A stretch of DNA of 64,000 nt from Rhodoferax sp. BLA1 (GTDB lineage Bacteria; Pseudomonadota; Gammaproteobacteria; Burkholderiales; Burkholderiaceae_C), in assembly GCF_013416775.1 (NCBI RefSeq), contig NZ_SZVI01000013.1, positions 1,049,280-1,113,279 of the forward strand, given 5' to 3'. The first letter of the stretch is position 1, and every line of letters begins with the position of its first letter. A program made the translations under genes and the position numbers. Below the pieces are notes generated by a model. It was not told where the DNA came from. It saw only the letters and a list, made by a program, of their open reading frames with translations, and searched no databases. Shown here in pieces: positions 25,795-32,906 of the stretch.

Positions 25795-27162
25795 ATGGGC
25801 TCAATCCTCTATAGCCACTTGAACGAGAGTCTGTTGCTGGACAAGAGTCTGATCGCCGCTCAATTTCAGGGGGTTTCGGACGCTGAGCTAAAAAACGCAC
25901 TGAAGCAATACCGCGAATTCTGTATCGCCAATTTCGACGAACTGCTTGAGGAAGTCTCTCCTGAGGCAGGGAAACTCCGTCTCTTTGTTGGCGAAAACGC
26001 CGACGAGAAAGTCTTAAAACAAGGCGCTTTATATCTAGACACGGTGATCATGGCTGACCCGCTATTTGAGTTGGCCCAGCCGGACCATGAGATGACCTTG
26101 GCAATGTCCAGGGCGCTCGACATGCCACCGTCGAAAGATCTCGATCGAAAAAAGGTCGTCAAAGCAGTAAAAACGTTACTTTCCTGCCGATCTCTGGTCG
26201 CGAATGGTTACGTTCGTTTCTTTCCTACCACGCTTGAAAACGAGGCGCCAGCTGAACTCCCACTCTACGCCCCCAGCGATGGCTTCGAAAGCGTCCTGCC
26301 GCCGCACCTGCTAAGGCTATACAAGGAGACCGCAGACATCAGGTCGGTCATCTCAAGCCCTCAAGGCTTGCTGGTTTTGCGAGATCTGAAGCTCGGCCGC
26401 ATGATCAGCATCGACTTCGATGGTAGGGAGAGCGGAAGAGCCTTCGGCTACAACCTCTTTCAGCAAGAGGTTGTTTCATCTGATCGAGTTTCTGGGCGAA
26501 TGCAAGTTGCAATGCATATGCCCAAGACGATGCCGTCAAAGGAAATCTTTGACGCGTGGGTGTCCCAGTCAGTCAATAGCTCAGCACGAATGCACTTCGA
26601 GATGCTCCAACGCGACATCCGTTGGTCAGCACGTTTCGGATCGCAGTACATGACTCGGTCTCGGTTCGCAGCTTCAATACTTGACAGTGCTGAGAACATA
26701 TCGTCCAGCAGCATCTCGTCGGCAACGTCAAGCGGCTTGCTGAATCTCAATTTGCCTATCTTTGACAGTGTTTCAATGGAGCGGTTGATGGGTGCTCGGG
26801 CGGACGAAGAGGCCTTCCGCCGGTTTCGCTTGCAGATTGAGAAACATTTTCGAGAACTAAGGTTGGAGACCGACCCGGTAAAACGGCACCTAAAGACCGA
26901 GAACGCCATGCACGAGTTGGTGGAGATTCAGCTAACCGAAGTTAACAGTGCCATCCGCCGACTCAAGCGCAAGGGCGTGTTGACAGGGGTGGGCGCTGTC
27001 GCCAGCCTTGCAGCAGCAACAGCAACCTCCGGCGTCAGCCTCATTGCCACAATGTATGCGGCATTCGCTGGTTACAAAACCTTTGAGGAGTACCGAATTT
27101 CCGCGAAAGAAAGCCCTGCGTACTTTCTTTGGCAAGTCCTTGGTAGTAAACAAACGCGGTAG
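25795..27162 (+). CDS. unrecognised 455-residue protein with C-terminal hydrophobic segment
   Basis: I do not recognise this protein. It starts MGSILYSHLNESLLLDKSLI; no Shine-Dalgarno sequence is visible. The first about 390 residues are soluble and mixed helical, with charged stretches such as SKDLDRKKVVKAVKTLL (about 112-128), a Ser-rich patch (ENISSSSISSATSSG, about 300-314) and a Glu/Arg-rich helix (about 335-375). Near the C-terminus a hydrophobic segment (about 397-425, GVLTGVGAVASLAAATATSG onward) may be one or two membrane helices, followed by a short basic tail. Codon use includes AT-ending codons rare in neighbouring genes, pointing to horizontal origin. It is a singleton between a LysR gene and repeats. 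A solitary defence or toxin-like membrane effector is possible but unproven. Confidence 0.8.
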   Translation: MGSILYSHLNESLLLDKSLIAAQFQGVSDAELKNALKQYREFCIANFDELLEEVSPEAGKLRLFVGENADEKVLKQGALYLDTVIMADPLFELAQPDHEMTLAMSRALDMPPSKDLDRKKVVKAVKTLLSCRSLVANGYVRFFPTTLENEAPAELPLYAPSDGFESVLPPHLLRLYKETADIRSVISSPQGLLVLRDLKLGRMISIDFDGRESGRAFGYNLFQQEVVSSDRVSGRMQVAMHMPKTMPSKEIFDAWVSQSVNSSARMHFEMLQRDIRWSARFGSQYMTRSRFAASILDSAENISSSSISSATSSGLLNLNLPIFDSVSMERLMGARADEEAFRRFRLQIEKHFRELRLETDPVKRHLKTENAMHELVEIQLTEVNSAIRRLKRKGVLTGVGAVASLAAATATSGVSLIATMYAAFAGYKTFEEYRISAKESPAYFLWQVLGSKQTR

Positions 27163-27311
27163 CCGGAATCCGGCAATCTTGAACGAGATCTTCAGGTGTC
27201 CACGTCTTGCCCAAGCCAGGCGCGCATATTTTCCATCTGACCGACAGCTCGCGCTGCCGCCTGACATCTGTCACTCCTTGACTTCAGGCTATCTCTTTCG
27301 ATTTCCAACGA

Positions 27312-27405
27312 CGCTCGCCAGCAGGGGATGGGTTGGGGTGGCGGCCGATTTCTGGGCCTTTGACAGTATGAGGCCGCCGCCCCAACCCATCTCCTGCCAA
27401 CCACA
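27312..27405. repeat. 94-bp hairpin repeat, copy 1
   Basis: Matches 37195-37288 at 93 of 94 positions. Arms 27324-27346 and 27372-27394 form a 23-bp stem whose only two irregularities would be G-U pairs in RNA; the loop is 25 bases. No ORF or target-site duplication is evident. It could be a REP/MITE-type element or a structured RNA gene. Confidence 0.85.
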
Positions 27406-27585
27406 ACCGTTCCCGTTGGGGCTTTTTCAAGCCATGCCATACTTCGACCCATCCGGTTGTGTGCCCTGCCTTTTGTTCCATGTCCCCTTCGCAACGAACA
27501 CCAGCCAGCCCACCCACCGATGGCGGCAAGACCCAGGAATTTGCGGAGCAGCAGCCATGATCACAGCCACCCTGATTCATATAAG

Positions 27586-27637
27586 GAAATAGCCTCCAGC
27601 CCTTATTCATAAAGGGCTAATCGCTATACAAACAGTA
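27586..27637. repeat. dispersed palindromic repeat upstream of glrK
   Basis: AATAGCCTCCAGCCCTTATT, then CATAAAGGGCTAATCGCTAT, in the reverse orientation relative to the map-SDR copy. Ends about 30 bases before the histidine kinase start, so it would be in that gene's leader. The rest of 27163-27668 holds only this copy and the 94-bp hairpin. Confidence 0.75.
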
Positions 27638-27668
27638 GTTTTCCACCCGCCTTCAGCCCATCAACCTC

Positions 27669-29090
27669 ATGCTTCAGAAATTCTCGTTCCGGCAACTCCT
27701 GGTGATCGCGTTTTTGCTGATTGCCGCGTTGCTGGGTGCCGCCTCACTGCGCGCCCTGTTCACGCTGGAAGAGCTCACGCTGCAAAGCCGTGACGGTGCG
27801 GCGCGTTCGCTGGAACTGGGCCAGCTGGCCCAGTCACTCAGTGAGCTGAGTGTGTCGATGGAGCGCACCTCGCGCCAGTCGGTGGTGCTGGATGACCGCG
27901 TGCTGCGCACCCGTGTAGCCGAGCAGGCGCGCGAAGCAACCACGCTGTTGGACAGTCTGAGCACCGCAGGCCTGTCGAACGAACGCGCGCAGCAATGGCG
28001 CGCGCATGTGCAGACTGTCAACGAGCTGCTGACCGGCCCGCCCGAGACCGCGCTGGACCGGGAGCGCGAGTTGGCGCAAAGCTTTCGAGAGCTGGCTGGT
28101 GTTAATGCGGCCGTGGCGGTGCAGGTGCAAAAGATCATTCAGCAGCGCAACCAGGCGCTGGAGGCCAAGCTCGAAGACAGCCGCAGCCACCTAGCGCAGC
28201 AGGTCACCTGGGCCATCGTGCTGGCGGTGGTCATGGCGCTGGCGTTTGGTGTCTGGTTCACGGTGCCGCTCAAGCGGCTGGAAAACGCCATTGTGGACCT
28301 GGGTGAAAACCGGCTTGATGACGCCATCTCCATCCGGGGGCCGGCTGACCTGGCCATGGTCGGCCAGCGGTTGAACTGGCTGCGCCTGCGCCTGGTGGAG
28401 CTCGATGCTGACAAATCACGTTTTTTGCGTCACATCTCGCACGAACTCAAAACCCCGTTGGCCTCGCTGCGCGAAGGGGTCTCGCTGCTGGAAGACAGTG
28501 TGGCCGGTGAACTCAACCGCGAACAGCGCGAAATTGCCCAGATCCTGCGCCACAACACCAATGTGTTGCAGGGCCAGATTGAAGACCTGTTGCGCTTCAA
28601 CACCGCCGCGTTTGAGGCGCGCCAGCTGCACCGCCAGACCATTGACCTGCTGCAGCTGATGGAAGCCCAGACAGACGCCCAGCGCCTGCAGTGCCGCGCC
28701 CGCGAGCTGACCGTCACGGTGGTCGGCCAGCCCACGCTGGTGCAGCTGGACCCCGACAAAATCGGCACGGTACTGGCCAACCTGTTGTCCAATGCCATCC
28801 GTTACTCTCCGCTCAAAGGGGTGATCCGCCTGGAGCTGAGCACGCTGCCGCGTCTGGTGCGCATCGATATCCACGACCAGGGTGTGGGGGTGGCGCAGGC
28901 GGACCGTGAGCGGATTTTTGAGCCGTTTTACCGAGGTGAACGCCAACCCACCGACGTGGTGCGCGGCAGTGGTATTGGCCTGTCGATCGTGTATGAGTAC
29001 ATTGCCGCCCACGGCGGGCGCATCGAGCTGCTGCCCGCCCCCGTGGGTGCCCATTTCAGAATCGAGTTACCCCATGTTTTTAAACCCTGA
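27669..29090 (+). CDS. glrK: GlrK/QseE-type membrane sensor histidine kinase
   Basis: 473 residues. Membrane segments at about 9-29 and 178-200 bracket a helical periplasmic sensor region; then HAMP-like linker, H-box RHISHELKTPLASL (about 254-267), N-box LLSNAIRYSP (about 375-384), G1 DQGVGV and G2 GSGIGLSIV. Assigned to the GlrK/QseE type mainly from context: the next two genes encode a QseG-like lipoprotein and a GAFTGA response regulator, exactly the enterobacterial glrK-qseG-glrR order. It overlaps the lipoprotein gene by 17 bases. Confidence 0.9.
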   Translation: MLQKFSFRQLLVIAFLLIAALLGAASLRALFTLEELTLQSRDGAARSLELGQLAQSLSELSVSMERTSRQSVVLDDRVLRTRVAEQAREATTLLDSLSTAGLSNERAQQWRAHVQTVNELLTGPPETALDRERELAQSFRELAGVNAAVAVQVQKIIQQRNQALEAKLEDSRSHLAQQVTWAIVLAVVMALAFGVWFTVPLKRLENAIVDLGENRLDDAISIRGPADLAMVGQRLNWLRLRLVELDADKSRFLRHISHELKTPLASLREGVSLLEDSVAGELNREQREIAQILRHNTNVLQGQIEDLLRFNTAAFEARQLHRQTIDLLQLMEAQTDAQRLQCRARELTVTVVGQPTLVQLDPDKIGTVLANLLSNAIRYSPLKGVIRLELSTLPRLVRIDIHDQGVGVAQADRERIFEPFYRGERQPTDVVRGSGIGLSIVYEYIAAHGGRIELLPAPVGAHFRIELPHVFKP

Positions 29091-29730
29091 TTGTTGTGCG
29101 CGGCCTCCTCGTCGCCTGCGCCGTGCCGGATTGTTGACCTCTGTCGCGCTGGTCATGTTGACGGCGGGTTGCGCCAGTTCCGTCGGCCAGGGCGGCAGTG
29201 CGACGGTGAACCCAGCCGCCACGCCAGCGCTGCCCGCCAGCTCGGTGCTTTGCCAGCCGACACCGCCGGTGGCACACACCGCACCGCAGACGTCTGAGCC
29301 CGTCCTGAGCCTGCTGGTGTATGCCGAACGGGTGCGGCGTATGCAGCCCACAGAGCTGAGCCAGGAAGTGACCCGGCTTGGTGATGCCGCCAGCCCCACC
29401 GACCAGGTGCAGCTGGCCCTGGTGCTGAGCCAGTTTCGCCAGTTGCCAGAGTTCCAGCGCGCCCAGGATTTGCTGGGCCGGGTGTTGGCCAACCCCAGCG
29501 CGCAGGCGCTGCACCCGCTGGTGGGCCTGCTGGCCTATCGCCTGGGGGAGCAACGCCGCCTGGAAGACTTGCTGGACAAACAAAACCAGCAGACGCGTGA
29601 GCTGCAGCGCAGGCTGGACCAGACCACCGACCGACTGGAAGCCCTCAAGGCGATCGAGCGCAGCCTGACCAGCCGCCCACCCCAAGCCCCGGCCTCCAAC
29701 AGCCGCGGCAGCCACACGCCCGCCCCATGA
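29074..29730 (+). CDS. qseG: QseG-like outer-membrane lipoprotein
   Basis: 218 residues from ATG 29074. The lipobox LTAGC (Cys about residue 34) follows a basic, hydrophobic signal sequence, so the mature protein is lipidated. The mature part is Pro/Ala-rich, then helical, with a C-terminal coiled coil (about 165-205, QQTRELQRRLDQTTDRLEAL). In E. coli QseG contacts and activates the kinase GlrK/QseE in the periplasm; the same role is inferred from position between kinase and regulator. It overlaps both neighbours, by 17 and 4 bases. Confidence 0.82.
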   Translation: MFLNPDCCARPPRRLRRAGLLTSVALVMLTAGCASSVGQGGSATVNPAATPALPASSVLCQPTPPVAHTAPQTSEPVLSLLVYAERVRRMQPTELSQEVTRLGDAASPTDQVQLALVLSQFRQLPEFQRAQDLLGRVLANPSAQALHPLVGLLAYRLGEQRRLEDLLDKQNQQTRELQRRLDQTTDRLEALKAIERSLTSRPPQAPASNSRGSHTPAP

Positions 29731-31112
29731 GCCCGCCGCTTAACACACCGCCCGCACCCGGGCCGCATCTGCTGGTGGTGGATGACGACTCCGACATGCT
29801 GCGCCTGCTCACCATCCGGCTCACCGCGGCCGGGTACCGGGTCAGCGCGGTGCGCTCTGCCGAGGACGCTTTGACCCAGTTGTCTATCGAGCGGCCCCAG
29901 CTGGTGCTCAGCGATGTGCGGCTGCCGGGCCGCGACGGCCTGGCGCTGTTTGACGACATCCGCACCCAACACCCCTCTCTGCCGGTGATTCTGCTGACCG
30001 CCCACGGCACCATTCCCGATGCGGTGCAGGCCACCGAGCGCGGTGTGTTCTCGTACCTGACCAAGCCGTTTGACGGCAAGGCGCTGCTCGACAAGATTGC
30101 GCAGGCGCTGTCGCTCAGCGCCCTGTCGCAGTCCAGCCAGCCCGGCAGCCCGCCGGCCTGGCAAGACCAGATCATCAGCCGATCCAGCCGCATGGCCGAG
30201 GTGCTGGCCGAGGCACACATGGTGGCGCAGTCGGACGCCAGCGTGTTGCTGCGGGGTGAAAGTGGCACCGGCAAGGAGCTGCTGGCCCGGGCCATCCACC
30301 AAGCCGGTACACGCGCCAAAAAACCCTTTATTGCGGTGAACTGCGGCGCCATTCCAGAGGCTCTGCTCGAGTCGGAACTGTTTGGCCATGTCCGGGGCGC
30401 TTTCACCGGCGCGGTGTCCAACCACATCGGCCTGTTTCAGACGGCCGACGGTGGCACCCTGCTGCTTGACGAGATTGGCGACATGCCCTCGGCGCTGCAG
30501 GTCAAGCTGTTGCGGGTGCTGCAAGAGCGCACGGTGCGCCCGCTGGGTGCCAGCCAGTCCACCCCGGTGGATGTGCGCATCATCTCGGCCACCCACCGCG
30601 ACCTGGACCAGGCCATGGCCGAGGGCCAGTTCCGCGCCGACCTGTATTACCGGCTCAATGTGGTGACCCTGACCCTGCCGCCGCTGTCAGAGCGGCGCGA
30701 AGACATCGCGCTGCTGGCCAACCATTTCCTGGTCAAGCTGGCCAGCAAATACAACAAACGCCTGAGCGGTTTTGCGCCCGAGGCCTTGATTGCCCTGACC
30801 ACGGCCGCCTGGCCGGGCAATGTGCGCCAGCTCTACAACGTGGTGGAGCAGGTCTGCGCCCTCTCGACCACACCGCTGGTGCCCCTGACCCTGGTGCAAC
30901 GTGCCCTGCGTTCACCCAGTGTGGAGGTGCTCAGCTTTGCCGAGGCCAAACAACGTTTTGAGCGCGATTACCTGGTGGGCCTGCTCAAGCTGACCGACGG
31001 CAATGTGGCCGATGCCGCCCAGCTGGCCGATCGCAACCGCACCGAGTTTTACCGCCTGATGCAAAAACACGGCTTGACGCCTGGCCTGTTCAAGGCCGAC
31101 CACGGCGCCTAG
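29727..31112 (+). CDS. glrR: GlrR/QseF-type sigma-54-dependent response regulator
   Basis: 461 residues. Receiver domain (about 10-125) with VVDDDSDM and phospho-acceptor in VLSDVRLPGRDG (about 70); AAA+ domain with Walker A GESGTGKE, the sigma-54 contact loop GAFTGA, Walker B GGTLLLDEIG and an arginine-finger region; C-terminal Fis-type helix-turn-helix (about 405-455, VADAAQLADRNRTEFYRLM). It should need sigma-54 RNA polymerase. The first TGTC-N10-GACA box starts 5 bases after its stop codon. Confidence 0.93.
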   Translation: MSPPLNTPPAPGPHLLVVDDDSDMLRLLTIRLTAAGYRVSAVRSAEDALTQLSIERPQLVLSDVRLPGRDGLALFDDIRTQHPSLPVILLTAHGTIPDAVQATERGVFSYLTKPFDGKALLDKIAQALSLSALSQSSQPGSPPAWQDQIISRSSRMAEVLAEAHMVAQSDASVLLRGESGTGKELLARAIHQAGTRAKKPFIAVNCGAIPEALLESELFGHVRGAFTGAVSNHIGLFQTADGGTLLLDEIGDMPSALQVKLLRVLQERTVRPLGASQSTPVDVRIISATHRDLDQAMAEGQFRADLYYRLNVVTLTLPPLSERREDIALLANHFLVKLASKYNKRLSGFAPEALIALTTAAWPGNVRQLYNVVEQVCALSTTPLVPLTLVQRALRSPSVEVLSFAEAKQRFERDYLVGLLKLTDGNVADAAQLADRNRTEFYRLMQKHGLTPGLFKADHGA

Positions 31113-31116
31113 TGTT

Positions 31117-31134
31117 TGTCGCTCACCAAAGACA
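31117..31134. promoter_or_regulatory. GlrR box 1 (perfect TGTC-N10-GACA)
   Basis: TGTC at 31117-31120, ten bases, GACA at 31131-31134. It matches the GlrR recognition sequence described for E. coli glmY. Centre about 215 bp upstream of the predicted opgG transcription start, a normal place for a sigma-54 enhancer. Confidence 0.75.
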
Positions 31135-31136
31135 GG

Positions 31137-31154
31137 CGTCGCTATTGGGCGACA
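31137..31154. promoter_or_regulatory. GlrR box 2 (CGTC-N10-GACA, one mismatch)
   Basis: CGTC at 31137-31140, GACA at 31151-31154. Its centre is 20 bp from that of box 1, two helical turns, so bound dimers would lie on one face of the DNA. Confidence 0.65.
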
Positions 31155-31201
31155 AGACAAACCGTTGATTTCAAAAGAGTTTTTCTTTTCCGCCTGGATC
31201 T

Positions 31202-31219
31202 TGTCGCTGTTTGGCGACA
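31202..31219. promoter_or_regulatory. GlrR box 3 (perfect TGTC-N10-GACA)
   Basis: TGTC at 31202-31205, GACA at 31216-31219. All three boxes also share GC as the first two bases of the spacer, and boxes 2 and 3 share TGTCGC/CGTCGC and GGCGACA flanks, so they are more alike than the minimal motif demands. Confidence 0.75.
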
Positions 31220-31281
31220 AAAACGGCGGGATTCATCGAGGTTTCCTGCAGCTTTGCCGGCCGGCCATTTCAAAAAACATC

Positions 31282-31294
31282 TAAGCTGTTGATT
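31282..31294 (-). promoter_or_regulatory. IHF-type binding site
   Basis: On the minus strand AATCAACAGCTTA, a full match to WATCAANNNNTTR. It lies between the GlrR boxes and the sigma-54 promoter, where DNA bending by IHF would bring enhancer-bound activator to polymerase. Confidence 0.65.
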
Positions 31295-31313
31295 TCATTC
31301 GTCTTTTATAGAC

Positions 31314-31329
31314 TGGCATAGGGTTTGCA
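31314..31329 (+). promoter_or_regulatory. sigma-54 (-24/-12) promoter of opgGH
   Basis: TGGCATAGGGTTTGCA: GG at 31315-31316 and GC at 31327-31328 with the invariant 10-base spacing. The predicted start of transcription, about 31339-31341, falls on the opgG ATG at 31341, so either the mRNA is leaderless or opgG has a further promoter upstream; an AGGGG box at 31332-31336 would be outside the sigma-54 transcript. Confidence 0.75.
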
Positions 31330-31340
31330 CTAGGGGTGGC

Positions 31341-32906
31341 ATGCCATCCTTTTTTCACTCAACTTTTCAGCGTCGTACAGCCGCCGTTTCGACCCAGTTT
31401 GTGGCCCTTCTGGTTGCCGGTCTGCTGACTCTGGCCGCTGATCAGGCCCAAGCCTGGGGTCTGGACGATGTGGCGGCACTGGCCCGTGCGCAGGCTCAAG
31501 CGCCCTTCAAACCAGCCAACCAGGCCATGCCCACCGAGCTGGCCAATCTGGACTACGACGGTTACCGCGACATCCGCTTCAGCCCAGACCGCAACTTGTG
31601 GCGTGCCGACAAGCTGCCTTATGAGGCCAATTTTTTCCATGTTGGCCGACTCAGCGACATCGTTCGCCTCAACGAAATCACCGCGCAAGGTGTCAAGCCG
31701 ATTCCGTACAACCCGGCAGACTTCAACTACGGGCAAAACAAGCTGTCGCCCCAAACCTGGGGTGACCTCGGTTTTGGCGGCCTGCGCACCTTCAGCAACC
31801 TGAACACGGCCGAGCACAAAGACGAGCTGGTGGTTTTCTCTGGCGCCAGCTACTTCCGGGCGCTGGGTGCCGGGCAACGTTATGGTCTGTCCGCACGCGG
31901 GCTGGCAGTGGACACCTCGGGTGCCAGCCCAGAAGAGTTTCCACGTTTTACCGAGTTCTGGCTCGAAAAACCGAGTGCAGGAGCCAAACAACTCACCATC
32001 TATGCGCTGATGGATTCAGCCCGCATGACGGGCGCCTACCGCTTTGACATCACTCCGGGTGAGCAAACCGTCACCGAAGTCCATGCCCGCGTTTTCATGC
32101 GCGCCACCGACAAACCCGTGGCCACCCTGGGCCTGGCGCCCCTGACCAGCATGTTTTTCTTTGGTGAAAACCAGCCCCGCAAAGAAGATTTCCGCCCCGA
32201 AGTGCACGACTCCGACGGCTTGATGATTGCCACCGGCGAAGGTGAATGGTTGTGGCGGCCGCTGCAGAACCCGGCTGCGGCGATCACCACCTCGTTCAGC
32301 ATGAAGAGTCTGAAAGGTTTTGGCCTGATGCAGCGCGACCGCGCCTTCCACAGTTATGAAGACACCGAAGCGCGTTATGAGTCGCGGCCCAGCGCCTGGG
32401 TCACGCCGCTGGGCGACTGGGGCCCGGGCCGGGTGGAGCTGCTGCAATTTGGCATTCCCGACGAAACCCACGACAACGTGGCAGCCTACTGGGTGCCCGC
32501 CAACATGCCCCAGCCGGGCCAGTCGATAGATTTTGCCTACACGATCCACTGGCAGGGCCAAAACCAACAGCTGCCGCCCAATGGCTGGGTGACGCAGTCA
32601 CGCCGTGGCACGGGTTACCTGCGGCCTGGTGCCGAGGTGCAGGACCAGCACCAGTTTGTGCTGGATTTTGCCGGCCCGGCCCTGGACGCCTTGCCCGAGG
32701 GCGCGCCCGTGCAGGCCATGGCCAGCACCAATGCCAATGGCCGGGTGATTGAAACCCTGGCCTACAAAAACCCGGTCACCGGCGCCTGGCGCATGACCCT
32801 GCGTGTGCAGCGGCTCAACCCGGCCTTGCCGGTTGAACTGCGCGCCTTTCTGCAACACAACCAACAAACACTGAGCGAAACATGGACCAACCTGATCACA
32901 CCGTGA
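31341..32906 (+). CDS. opgG: glucan biosynthesis protein G (OpgG/MdoG)
   Basis: Periplasmic protein needed to make or branch osmoregulated periplasmic glucans. 521 residues with a signal peptide (about 1-38, hydrophobic core FVALLVAGLLTLA, cleavage after AQA). The mature region begins with WGLDDVAALARAQAQAPFKP, and LDYDGYRDIRF, GASYFRALG and MFFFGENQPRK are typical of the family. Usual length. It overlaps opgH by 25 bases. Expression is predicted to depend on GlrR and sigma-54. Confidence 0.95.
   Translation: MPSFFHSTFQRRTAAVSTQFVALLVAGLLTLAADQAQAWGLDDVAALARAQAQAPFKPANQAMPTELANLDYDGYRDIRFSPDRNLWRADKLPYEANFFHVGRLSDIVRLNEITAQGVKPIPYNPADFNYGQNKLSPQTWGDLGFGGLRTFSNLNTAEHKDELVVFSGASYFRALGAGQRYGLSARGLAVDTSGASPEEFPRFTEFWLEKPSAGAKQLTIYALMDSARMTGAYRFDITPGEQTVTEVHARVFMRATDKPVATLGLAPLTSMFFFGENQPRKEDFRPEVHDSDGLMIATGEGEWLWRPLQNPAAAITTSFSMKSLKGFGLMQRDRAFHSYEDTEARYESRPSAWVTPLGDWGPGRVELLQFGIPDETHDNVAAYWVPANMPQPGQSIDFAYTIHWQGQNQQLPPNGWVTQSRRGTGYLRPGAEVQDQHQFVLDFAGPALDALPEGAPVQAMASTNANGRVIETLAYKNPVTGAWRMTLRVQRLNPALPVELRAFLQHNQQTLSETWTNLITP

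Noticed and set aside
25527..25796. 89-residue minus-strand ORF between LysR and the orphan gene
   Set aside because: Overlaps the LysR C-terminus, has no recognisable features and no ribosome-binding site.
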